The translations under genes were made by a program, and so were the position numbers. From assembly GCA_001899255.1 (NCBI GenBank), contig MKVX01000013.1, forward strand, positions 1 to 64,000: a stretch of DNA of 64,000 nt, read 5' to 3'. Every line of letters starts with the position of its first letter. Within the stretch, counting starts at the first letter, position 1. Source of the stretch: Rhizobiales bacterium 62-47. Its GTDB lineage: Bacteria > Pseudomonadota > Alphaproteobacteria > Rhizobiales > Xanthobacteraceae. Below are positions 8,775 through 17,227 of the stretch, piece after piece. The notes beneath the pieces are model-generated. The model had not been told where the DNA came from, ran no database searches, and worked only from the letters and a program-made list of their open reading frames with translations.

Positions 8775-10985
8775 ATGCCGGTCACTTTCAAATCCGGCGC
8801 ACGCGCGAGGCGTGAAGCCCTCGGTGGCGACACCGAAAGCTATAAGGTCGTTTGCCGCATGTGCCATGGCGGCTGCGGCACCATTGTCCATATGCGCGAC
8901 GGCCGCATCTTCGATGTCGTCGGCGATCCCGAGCACCCCGTCAACAAAGGCAAGTTGTGTTCGAAGGCCGGCAAGGCTTCGATCGAGCAAATCTATCATC
9001 CCGACCGGCTGGATTATCCGTTGATGCGCACCGGCGAACGTGGCAGCGGGCAATGGCGTCGTGCATCATGGGACGAAGCGCTGACGTTCATCGCCGACAA
9101 GATGCAGGGCATCAAGCAGCAATATGGCGCAGAAGGCATGGCCTTCGCGCGCGGCATGGGGCTCAACAACACCAACATGGTGAGCCGCATCGCCAATCTG
9201 TTCGGCACGCCGAACGTGATCGCGATCAGCTATTTCTGCTACGCGGTGCGCGTCGCCGCCTGTCAGATCACCGCCACCGGCAAGTTCAGCGGCAAGAGCT
9301 GGGACGGCGCCGTGGTGCCGGATTTCTATTCCAACCCGAAATGCATGGTGGAATGGGGCTCGCAAAAGCGCACCAGCAACGATCACGGCCTGATCGGTCA
9401 CACGCCGATGACCGATGCGCTGCGAGGGCAACCCAAGCACATCATCATCGATCCGCGCTGGTCGGCGTCGGCGGGGCCTGCCGATATCTGGCTGCCGCTG
9501 CGGCCGGGGACCGATGCGGCGATGGCGATGGGCTGGATCAATCTCATCATCGAAGAGGATCTGTACGACCACGCCTTCGTCGAAAAGTATTGCCACGGAT
9601 TCGAAGAACTGCGCGAGCGCGCCAAGGAATATCCGCTCAGCCGCGTCGCGGAGATCACCTGGTGCGACCCCGAAATGATTGCGCGTGCGGCGCGCCTCTA
9701 CGCGACCACAAAGCCCGCTTGCATGGTGCTCGGCAACGGTACCGACCATGCCGGCCTCAATACGTTCCAATCGGTGCGGGCGTTGTTCTGCCTGATGGCG
9801 ATCACCGGCAATATCGATGTTCCGGGCGGCAACATTTTCTATCCGGCAGTGCCGCTGGCCTATCCCGACCTGAAGGAGAAGCTGTCGCCGGAGCAAACGG
9901 CGAAGCGCATCGGCGGCAGCCGCTTCAAGGCGCTGGATCGCCATGGTTTCGCGCATCCGCCGACGTCGCTGCGCGCGATGTTGACCAACGATCCTTATCC
10001 CGTTCGTGGCTTGGTAGTGGTCGGCAGCAACATCGCAACGACCTATCCCAACACCCGGATGGTGATCGATGCTCTGAAGAGTCTCGATCTCCTCGTGGTG
10101 CACGACATCTTCATGACTCCGACGGCCGAACTCGCCGACGTGGTGCTGCCGGCAGCAGGCAATCTCGAACGCGACGAGCCGCGGCTGCATCTGCATATCA
10201 AGGGGCCGCGCGCCACCTACATGGACAACGTATCGGCGAAGCTGGTCTCCATCGCCGAGCGCAAGTCGGATTGGGAGTTCATCATCGAGCTGGGACGCAA
10301 GCTCGGTTTTGAAGATTACTTCACCTCGATCGAGGCGATTGCCGACGAAGCGCTGGCGCCGATCGGGATGACCTGGGAAGAATTGAAGGCACGCGAATAC
10401 GTCGAATTTCCGTTGCAGTATCGCAAATACGAAAAGGTCGGTTTCGGTACGCCGACCGGTAAGTTCGAACTGTATTCGACGATGATGCGCGATTGGGGCT
10501 ACGACCCGTTGCCGTCGCACATCGAGCCGCCGGAAAGCCCGGTTCGTACGCCCGAGCGCTATAAGGATTTTCCGCTGGTGCTGATCACTGGCGCGAAACA
10601 GCCGATGTACATGCACTCGCAGAGTCGCCAGCTGGAATCGATCCGGCGGCTGGCGCCGGAACCGCTGCTCGAGATCCATTCGCAAACCGCGCGAGCACTG
10701 GATATTCGCGAAGGTGATTTCGCTTGGATCGAGACCGCGCGGGGACGGTTGCGCATGAAGGCGCACCTGCACGAACGCATTCACGAGAAGGTGGTGGCGA
10801 TTCCGCATGGCTGGTGGCGGCCGGAAGAAGATGGACCGTTGCATGGCATCTTCGAGACATGCTCGAACATCCTGACCGATGACGATCCCGACCAGTGCGA
10901 TTTCTCGTTCGGATCGAGTCCGCTCAAAGGCTTGTTGTGCCGAGTCTACAAGGCGTCCGACGAGATTGCCGGAGCGGCGCATTGA
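8775..10985 (+). CDS. Molybdopterin oxidoreductase (DMSO reductase superfamily), single-subunit, cytoplasmic
   Basis: 736 residues. An N-terminal iron-sulfur motif CRMCHGGC followed about 30 residues later by KLCSK gives four cysteines for one [4Fe-4S] cluster. The molybdopterin domains follow, including IIIDPRWSASAGPADIWLPLRPGTD and the C-terminal dinucleotide-binding domain (LITGAKQPMYMHSQSRQL). No twin-arginine signal is present, so it should act in the cytoplasm. The likely metal-ligand region is SYFCYAVRVAAC near residue 155. The ATG at 8775 has GGAGG five bases ahead and is preferred over a TTG at 8760. No electron-transfer subunit is encoded beside it. The substrate is unknown; the following TauE-type exporter hints at sulfur chemistry, which is only inference. 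Confidence 0.88.
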   Translation: MPVTFKSGARARREALGGDTESYKVVCRMCHGGCGTIVHMRDGRIFDVVGDPEHPVNKGKLCSKAGKASIEQIYHPDRLDYPLMRTGERGSGQWRRASWDEALTFIADKMQGIKQQYGAEGMAFARGMGLNNTNMVSRIANLFGTPNVIAISYFCYAVRVAACQITATGKFSGKSWDGAVVPDFYSNPKCMVEWGSQKRTSNDHGLIGHTPMTDALRGQPKHIIIDPRWSASAGPADIWLPLRPGTDAAMAMGWINLIIEEDLYDHAFVEKYCHGFEELRERAKEYPLSRVAEITWCDPEMIARAARLYATTKPACMVLGNGTDHAGLNTFQSVRALFCLMAITGNIDVPGGNIFYPAVPLAYPDLKEKLSPEQTAKRIGGSRFKALDRHGFAHPPTSLRAMLTNDPYPVRGLVVVGSNIATTYPNTRMVIDALKSLDLLVVHDIFMTPTAELADVVLPAAGNLERDEPRLHLHIKGPRATYMDNVSAKLVSIAERKSDWEFIIELGRKLGFEDYFTSIEAIADEALAPIGMTWEELKAREYVEFPLQYRKYEKVGFGTPTGKFELYSTMMRDWGYDPLPSHIEPPESPVRTPERYKDFPLVLITGAKQPMYMHSQSRQLESIRRLAPEPLLEIHSQTARALDIREGDFAWIETARGRLRMKAHLHERIHEKVVAIPHGWWRPEEDGPLHGIFETCSNILTDDDPDQCDFSFGSSPLKGLLCRVYKASDEIAGAAH

Positions 10986-11042
10986 TCGATCCAATTTCAA
11001 GTTTCTGCCACGTCGCGGCCGCCACGAAGAAATGCGCGGCCG

Positions 11043-11810
11043 ATGGAATTTGAGACCCTGGCGCTGCTGTTTGTGGTTGCTGTCGCGGCCGGCGTGGTCG
11101 ATGCGATGGCGGGTGGTGGCGGCCTTATCACCCTGCCGGCGTTGATGTTGGCGGGCTTGCCGCCGGTGCAGGCGCTGGCGACCAACAAGATCCAGGCGCT
11201 GGCCAGCGTGGCGTCCTCTGCGCATCGCTTTTTCCGGTCGGGCGAGATCGATCCACAGACCATCTGGCCGAAGATCGTCAGCAGTCTCGCAGGGGCGGCG
11301 CTTGGTGCCTATGCCGTTCAGGTGATCGATACGACAATCCTCGCCCGTGTCGCGCCGATCCTGCTGATCTGCGTGGCGCTGTTCTTCTTGCTGGCGCGCA
11401 ATCTGATCCACGGGCCGCGGCAGCGTCTGATCGGCGACAATGCGTTTGCGCTGGTGGCGGCATTCCCCATTGGCTTTTATGACGGATTCTTCGGGCCGGG
11501 CACCGGAACGATCTATGCAGCCGCATTCGTGCTGCTGCTTGGGCGCGACCTGCGCGGCGCCACCGCCGACACCAAGGTTCTCAATGCGATGGGCAGCGCC
11601 GTCGCCGCCGCCATCTTTTTGCCCGGCGGCATGATCGCGTGGCCGCCGGCGCTGGCCATGTCCGCCGGAGGGATCCTTGGCGGCTATCTTGGCGCAGGCT
11701 TCGCGTTGAAGTGGGGCGCACCGCTGATCCGTGCCGTGCTGGTGGCAATTTCCATCGCGCTGGCGATTCGGCTGCTGCTGCAGCAATATCAGGCGGCGTT
11801 CGGTTCGTAA
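11043..11810 (+). CDS. TauE/SafE family membrane protein (probable anion/sulfite exporter)
   Basis: 255 residues, strongly hydrophobic, with about seven or eight likely membrane spans. The two family repeats are visible: GGGGLITLPAL near residue 24 and GFFGPGTGT near residue 150. Members export sulfite, sulfoacetate or related anions. It starts 57 bases after the molybdoenzyme stop on the same strand and may be co-transcribed. The substrate is not determinable from sequence. Confidence 0.88.
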   Translation: MEFETLALLFVVAVAAGVVDAMAGGGGLITLPALMLAGLPPVQALATNKIQALASVASSAHRFFRSGEIDPQTIWPKIVSSLAGAALGAYAVQVIDTTILARVAPILLICVALFFLLARNLIHGPRQRLIGDNAFALVAAFPIGFYDGFFGPGTGTIYAAAFVLLLGRDLRGATADTKVLNAMGSAVAAAIFLPGGMIAWPPALAMSAGGILGGYLGAGFALKWGAPLIRAVLVAISIALAIRLLLQQYQAAFGS

Positions 11811-11836
11811 GCGAGCAATCGAGAGGATGACTTGCG

Positions 11837-12469
11837 ATGATTGATCTTTACACTTGGACGACGCCGAATGGCCGCAAGGTTTCGATCATGCTGGAAGAAC
11901 TCGGCATCGACTTTCGCGTCAAGCCGATCAATATCGGTGAGAACGAGCAGTTCACGCCGGAGTTTCTCGCGATCAGCCCGAACAACAAGATTCCAGCCAT
12001 CGTCGATCACGAGACCGGCGTCACCATGATGGAGTCCGGCGCGATCCTGCTCTATCTCGCAGACAAGTATCAGCGGTTCATCTCCAATGATTTCAAGACG
12101 CGCCTGACCACCATCGAATGGCTGATGTGGCAGATGGGCGGCGTCGGACCGGCGTTCGGGCAAGTGCATACGTTCGTGCATTTCAATCCGGGCAAGGCGC
12201 CGTTCGCCGAGGAGCGCGTCCGCAAGGAGGCCAATCGGCTCTACGGCGTGCTGGATCGGCGTCTGGCGGACCGCGATTTCGTCGCGGGCGATTATTCCAT
12301 TGCCGATATGGCGATCTGGCCATGGGTCTCGCGCTATGAATGGCAGGAGATCGATCTCTCGACGTTCCCCAACGTCAAGTCGTGGTATCTGCGCATCGCC
12401 GAACGTCCGGCGGTGCAGCGCGGCTATCACATCCCGAACAAGGTCGCAGAGTTGCCGATTCCGAAATAG
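11837..12469 (+). CDS. Glutathione S-transferase family protein, YfcG/YghU-like
   Basis: 210 residues with an N-terminal thioredoxin-fold domain and an all-helical C-terminal domain. TWTTPNGRKVSIMLEELG at the N-terminus and MESGAILLYLADKY near residue 65 are typical of the Nu/YfcG group, which has GSH-dependent disulfide-bond oxidoreductase activity. The ATG at 11837 follows GAGAGG. It starts 26 bases after the TauE-like gene and probably ends that transcription unit. Confidence 0.88.
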   Translation: MIDLYTWTTPNGRKVSIMLEELGIDFRVKPINIGENEQFTPEFLAISPNNKIPAIVDHETGVTMMESGAILLYLADKYQRFISNDFKTRLTTIEWLMWQMGGVGPAFGQVHTFVHFNPGKAPFAEERVRKEANRLYGVLDRRLADRDFVAGDYSIADMAIWPWVSRYEWQEIDLSTFPNVKSWYLRIAERPAVQRGYHIPNKVAELPIPK

Positions 12470-12490
12470 AGCGCGCGCACCGCGACGAAA

Positions 12491-14074
12491 TCATTCGGCC
12501 GCCTGTTCGAGATAGCGCTGCCGCAATTCGCGCTTGAGCAACTTTCCGCTGGGATTCTTCGGCAAACTATCGACGAAGATGACGCGCTTCGGCGTCTTGA
12601 AATGCGCCATCGATTGCGCGCAGTGCGCAATGACCGCATCGCTCGTCAGCGTCTTGCCGCTCTTCACCACGACGATCGCCGTCACGGCCTCGATCCAGCG
12701 CGGATCGGGCAGGCCAATCACCGCGACTTCGGACACCTCCGGAAGGCGATAGATGGTTTCTTCCACCTCGCGGCTGGCGACATTTTCACCGCCGGTCTTG
12801 ATCATGTCCTTCATGCGGTCGACCACCGTGATGTAGCCATCGGCATCGACAGTGGCGAGATCGCCGCTGTGGAACCAGCCGCCGGAGAATGCTTCTGCCG
12901 TCTTCACCGGATCGTTATAGTAGCCGGACAGCAGATGCGGCGAACGATGCACGATCTCGCCGATCTCGCCGACACCCACGTCCCGCATCGCCGCGTCAAC
13001 CACGCGCGTTTCGACATTGAGCACCGGCTTGCCGGCGGAGCCCGCCTTGCGCAACTGGTCCTGCGGCTTGAGGACGGTGGCGAGCGGCGCGATTTCGGTC
13101 TGGCCGTAGAAATTCCAGAATTGCACCTTCGGCAAGCGGCGCTGCAATTCGCGCAGCACTTCCACCGGCATGATCGAAGCGCCGTAATAGCCCTTCTGCA
13201 GGCTACTGAGATCGGTTTCGTCGAAGGCCGGTGAGCGCAACATGCCGATCCATACCGTTGGCGGAGCAAAGAACGACGTGACGCCATGCGCCGCGATCAA
13301 CGACAGGATCAGGTCCGGCGCCGGTTTGCCGATGATGATGTTGGTGGCGCCGAGATAGATCGCGGGGCCGAGAAACACATCGAGTTGCGCGCAGTGATAG
13401 AGCGGCAGCGCATGCAGCACCACGTCATTTTCCGACATGCCACCTTCGATGATGCAGCTGACGTACTGCCACATCACCGCCTCGTGGCTGAGCATCGCAC
13501 CCTTCGGCAACGATTCGGTGCCGCTGGTGTAGATGATCTGCGCCAGGTCGCGACTGTCCACCGATGCACTGACCGGCGACGCATCGGCGTGCAGCAGATC
13601 GTCGAAGGTTGTCATCCCTTTCGGCGGCTCTGATGGTTCTTCGCCGGGGAGCCACACCATCGATTTGACGGCGCAACCCTGTGACGCAGCGGTGCGCGCA
13701 GCATCGATGAAATCCGGGCCGACCGCCAGCAGCGTCGCACCTGAACTCGCCAGGATGAATCGGATCTCGTCCGGATTGAGCATGAAATTGATCGGCACCA
13801 GCACTGCGCCGATGCGGGCGAGAGCGAAGCGCAGCGCCGCGAACGCATGCGAGTTGCGCGATAGCACCGCAACGCGATCGCCCTTGGCGATGCCGGCCGC
13901 CATCAGCCCGCGGCTCAGCCGATTGCAGATCGCGTCGAGTTCGGCGTAGCTCCACACCGTCGCGCCGCAGGTGATGGCCATCTTGCCGGGCGTGCGCTGG
14001 GCCGAGCGGCGAACCATGTCGCCGATGCTCTGGCCGCGCGCGTGCTGGATGCTAATCGCAAGTTCGCTGGTCAT
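12491..14074 (-). CDS. Acyl-CoA synthetase / AMP-dependent ligase
   Basis: 527 residues of the ANL superfamily. The P-loop-like motif is YTSGTESLPKGAM near residue 175, the adenylate segment FYGQTEIAPL lies near residue 315, SGDLATVDADGY near residue 400, and the C-terminal catalytic lysine region is LPKNPSGKLLKREL. It activates a carboxylic acid with ATP and CoA. Which acid is not readable: medium or long chain fatty acids or aryl acids are possible. It converges with the GST gene and has no obvious operon partner. Confidence 0.9.
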   Translation of the reverse strand: MTSELAISIQHARGQSIGDMVRRSAQRTPGKMAITCGATVWSYAELDAICNRLSRGLMAAGIAKGDRVAVLSRNSHAFAALRFALARIGAVLVPINFMLNPDEIRFILASSGATLLAVGPDFIDAARTAASQGCAVKSMVWLPGEEPSEPPKGMTTFDDLLHADASPVSASVDSRDLAQIIYTSGTESLPKGAMLSHEAVMWQYVSCIIEGGMSENDVVLHALPLYHCAQLDVFLGPAIYLGATNIIIGKPAPDLILSLIAAHGVTSFFAPPTVWIGMLRSPAFDETDLSSLQKGYYGASIMPVEVLRELQRRLPKVQFWNFYGQTEIAPLATVLKPQDQLRKAGSAGKPVLNVETRVVDAAMRDVGVGEIGEIVHRSPHLLSGYYNDPVKTAEAFSGGWFHSGDLATVDADGYITVVDRMKDMIKTGGENVASREVEETIYRLPEVSEVAVIGLPDPRWIEAVTAIVVVKSGKTLTSDAVIAHCAQSMAHFKTPKRVIFVDSLPKNPSGKLLKRELRQRYLEQAAE

Positions 14075-14232
14075 GGTGGTCGTTCCCCCCGGCTGTCGAT
14101 CGTTGGAGGCTGGCGTGCGTTGTCGGTGGCTGGCCTCATATCAAGGCTAGCCGCAAACGCAGCCCAACGACAATATCTACGTCAGTGGAAGCTGACTGAT
14201 TTCGTGGCAGCGGGGCGAGCGTTGACGCCGAG

Positions 14233-14535
14233 CTACTGCGGCGCCTGTTCGGCGGTGCCCGCGTTGTCGTCCGCTTGCGCAGGTTGATCTGCGGGGGCGG
14301 GCTCCGTCACTGGCGGGCAGGCGCGGATGGTCGAACGCGCCAGCTTGGCGTCGCTCATCGACTTGTAGGGACCGTCGCCGAACCAGATGTTGCCGTCGAT
14401 CACCGGATTGCGGGTGACGATATCGCAGCTGTTCGCGGCGCGATTGCCGACCACCCAGAACATGTCCTCGGCAAAAGCGGCCGTGCCGATCACACTCGCT
14501 GTGACGATAGCGGCAACTGACAGGATGTCTTTCAT
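14233..14535 (-). CDS. Small exported protein of unknown function
   Basis: 100 residues. The N-terminus MKDILSVAAIVTASVIGTAAFA is a good Sec signal peptide with a likely cut before EDMF. The mature part has two cysteines (CDIV and ACPP), which could form a periplasmic disulfide, and a Pro/Ala/Asp/Gln-rich tail (PADQPAQADD). I do not recognise a family. It is read alone on the minus strand between an acyl-CoA synthetase and a peptidase. Longer in-frame starts upstream would bury the signal peptide and are rejected. Confidence 0.65.
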   Translation of the reverse strand: MKDILSVAAIVTASVIGTAAFAEDMFWVVGNRAANSCDIVTRNPVIDGNIWFGDGPYKSMSDAKLARSTIRACPPVTEPAPADQPAQADDNAGTAEQAPQ

Positions 14536-14726
14536 CGTTGCGCTCCGTGGTGTCGTCGGCGGCAAGCGGTGGAATTCGGCTTGTGAATTCCTTGCGGCAA
14601 ACCCGTGGCCGCCTTGTGTCGTGCGGTTGCCCGCGCGGATCGCGCTCGGCCGATATATTGGACCGGAATCCGGGTGCCGCCACCCGGCGATTTCAGGTTT
14701 AGTTAACCGGGGGCTGCCGAACAGCA

Positions 14727-16259
14727 TCACTCTTTCACGGTCGGTCCGGCGTAGAACGCCTTGGCGTCGGCTGTCATGGCCGCGCGCGAGGCTCCGCGCG
14801 TGTAGAGCATGTGACCGCCGCGATAGACCTTGAAGGTGACGCGGCCGGCCAGATTTTCCGGCAGATGATCGACGATGTATTTGCCGGCGGCGTAGGGCGT
14901 GACCAGATCGCTGTAGCCGTGCGCGATCATCAGCCGGAACGAGGGATCGTTGGCGAGCAATTGGCGGATGTCGTCGCTGGCGTTGACCTGCGAGCGGCCG
15001 CCTTTGCCCCAATCCCATTTGCCGTTCACGTCGTTGGCGAGCAGTGCGTAGGTCATCTCCGTCTTGAAGCCGAGCTCGTTGCGCGCGTAGCTGGCGAACG
15101 CGCCGCCATAAGCGCGGACAAATCCGTCGAGTACCGGATCGTCGCCATGCGCGGCGTCGGACTCCGGATACGGATCGGGCGCGGCGAGCGTGACGTCGTA
15201 GCGGCTGACGACAGCGCTGTCCTTGCCGCGCAGATGCTTGACGTAGGCATCGCGGACGAAGCCGCGCGATTTCGCGACGACGTCGGCCGGCAGCCCGGTG
15301 AGACTGGCGACGCGATCGTAGAACGATTTCGCAGCAGCACCTGTCGCGGGCGGTCCGGCCAGCGTCGTCAGGTATTCGGTGAGCGCGAACCGCTCGGCGG
15401 TCGCAACATTTATCGCATTGAAGGCGTTGCGCCGTTCGAACTCGGCCGCCGCGAGCGACGGCAGATGCAGCGCCGCGCGCAGCGCATCGCGGTCGGCGCC
15501 GAAAATCAGCGAGCCGTCGATCAGCGGCGACAGCATGACGATGCCCGACACCACGATGCCCTGGTCCTCGCTGAGCGCGCCCGCGACCTTCACCGCGCGC
15601 AAGCCGCCGTAACTCTCGCCGAGCAGATAGACCGGCACCGGCGCGCGTCCGCTATGGGCGAGATAGAGCGCGATGCTCTTGGCAAGGGCTTGCGCATCCT
15701 GCCGCACGCCGTAGAAATTCTTGGCGTCGTCGGCCTTGGCGGTACGGCTCCATCCGGTGCCGATCGGGTCGATCAGCACGAGATCGGTGAAGCCGAGCCA
15801 GCTCTGCGGATTGTCGATCAGCCTGGCGTTGGCGCCGTCGCGTTCGCTGGGGCCGAAATCGAGAATCTTCGGACCGACCAGACCGAGATGCAGGAACGCC
15901 GATGCCGCGCCGGGCCCGCCATTGAAAACGAAGGTGATCGGACGTCTGCCGTTGCCGTTGCGGGGCGGATCCTTGGCGACATAACTCGTGTAGAACACCG
16001 CCGCCGAACGCTTGCCGCTCTGGTCGAACAGATCCAGCGTTCCGGCGGTCGCGGTGTAGGCGAGCTTGCGGCCGTCGATATCCAGCGTGTGTTCGGTGAC
16101 GGAATCCGCCGGCAAAAGCGCCAGCACGCCGGCGTCGCTTGACGCCCCTGCACTTTGTTTGGGCACATCGCGCGGCGGTGCATCGTCGGCGACGGCCAGC
16201 GTTGACAGAGCGAGCGAGATTGCCAGCGCGGCGAGCAAGCGTTTGAGCGGTTCCATCAT
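14727..16259 (-). CDS. Exported serine carboxypeptidase, peptidase family S10
   Basis: About 510 residues. It starts with MMEPLKRLLAALAISLALS, a signal peptide ending near VADD, so the enzyme is periplasmic or secreted. The nucleophile motif is LGESYGGLRA, the catalytic Asp is in YSDLVTPYAAGK and the His in RGGHMLY, in the S10 order. The GGPGAASAFLHLGL segment forms the oxyanion region. Starts further upstream (to 16409) read through non-signal sequence and are unlikely. It removes C-terminal residues from peptides, probably for scavenging. Confidence 0.9.
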   Translation of the reverse strand: MMEPLKRLLAALAISLALSTLAVADDAPPRDVPKQSAGASSDAGVLALLPADSVTEHTLDIDGRKLAYTATAGTLDLFDQSGKRSAAVFYTSYVAKDPPRNGNGRRPITFVFNGGPGAASAFLHLGLVGPKILDFGPSERDGANARLIDNPQSWLGFTDLVLIDPIGTGWSRTAKADDAKNFYGVRQDAQALAKSIALYLAHSGRAPVPVYLLGESYGGLRAVKVAGALSEDQGIVVSGIVMLSPLIDGSLIFGADRDALRAALHLPSLAAAEFERRNAFNAINVATAERFALTEYLTTLAGPPATGAAAKSFYDRVASLTGLPADVVAKSRGFVRDAYVKHLRGKDSAVVSRYDVTLAAPDPYPESDAAHGDDPVLDGFVRAYGGAFASYARNELGFKTEMTYALLANDVNGKWDWGKGGRSQVNASDDIRQLLANDPSFRLMIAHGYSDLVTPYAAGKYIVDHLPENLAGRVTFKVYRGGHMLYTRGASRAAMTADAKAFYAGPTVKE

Positions 16260-16456
16260 GGTTGCATCTTCGCGATACCGTGCCGGGCGTCCAGCAAAGA
16301 TAACGTGATCCACGGGTTCTGGCGTGCGGCGATTTGCACCGTTGTGGGCCGGGGATACATCGGCCGAAAGGCCGGATTTTGCGGCGGCCGATTCATCCCG
16401 CCGAAACATCTTGCCGTCATGCTGCGCGCCACGCCAGCCACGGGATTGTCGCGGTC

Positions 16457-17227
16457 ATGAGCCAACAACAAGCATCCGCCGCCCTCGAGATCCGAGGGTT
16501 AACGAAGCGTTTTGACCGGCCCGCCGTCGATGGCCTCGATCTGCAGATCCGCACAGGCGAGTTCTACGCGTTGCTCGGTCCCAACGGCGCGGGAAAGACC
16601 ACGACGTTGCGCATGGTCGCCGGATTGCTGCGGCCGGATGCCGGCTCGATCTCGGTGCTCGGCATCGATGCGTTGCGCGATCCCGTCGCCGCCAAGCAAC
16701 GAATCGCCTGGGTCTCCGACGAGCCGATGATCTACGACAAGCTGACGCCGATGGAATATCTCGCGTTCGTCGCCGGGCTCTGGGGCTGCGATCCGCAGGC
16801 GTCCGAAAGCGCGGCGCGCGCGTTGCTGTCGGCGCTGTCGCTCGATGCGCACGCGCATGAACGCTGCGAAGGATTTTCGCGCGGCATGCGGCAGAAGGTG
16901 GCGCTCGCCGGGGCGCTGGTGCATGACCCGCGCCTGATCATCCTCGACGAGCCGCTGACCGGGCTCGATGCAATGTCGGCGCGCCTCGTTAAAGGCCTGT
17001 TGCAGGATCGCGTGCGCGACGGCTGCACGGTGATCCTGACGACGCACATTCTCGAGGTGGCCGAACGCATGGCCGACCGCATCGGCGTCATCGCGGCCGG
17101 CAAACTGATCGCCGAAGGCTCGCTCGACGAACTGCGCCAGCGCAACGATCGCGGCGATGGCGCCGCCAGCGGCAGCCTTGAGGATGTGTTCGTGGCATTG
17201 GTCGATCCCGAGGCCGCCGCTGCATGA
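16457..17227 (+). CDS. ABC transporter ATP-binding protein (exporter type)
   Basis: 256 residues. Walker A is GPNGAGKTTTLRM near residue 42, the signature FSRGMRQKVALAGAL lies near residue 140, and Walker B is LIILDEPLTGLD. The architecture is that of CcmA-like drug, lipid or heme exporter ATPases with a separately encoded permease. The ATG at 16457 gives MSQQQASAALEIRGL, the family's normal N-terminus. The stop overlaps the permease start (ATGA), so the two should be made together. Cargo unknown. Confidence 0.88.
   Translation: MSQQQASAALEIRGLTKRFDRPAVDGLDLQIRTGEFYALLGPNGAGKTTTLRMVAGLLRPDAGSISVLGIDALRDPVAAKQRIAWVSDEPMIYDKLTPMEYLAFVAGLWGCDPQASESAARALLSALSLDAHAHERCEGFSRGMRQKVALAGALVHDPRLIILDEPLTGLDAMSARLVKGLLQDRVRDGCTVILTTHILEVAERMADRIGVIAAGKLIAEGSLDELRQRNDRGDGAASGSLEDVFVALVDPEAAAA

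Noticed and set aside
9066..11786. Very long minus-strand open frame (about 906 codons) opposite the molybdoenzyme gene
   Set aside because: Its product is Arg/His/Gln-rich with no family resemblance, and it mirrors the GC-rich codons of the real plus-strand gene.
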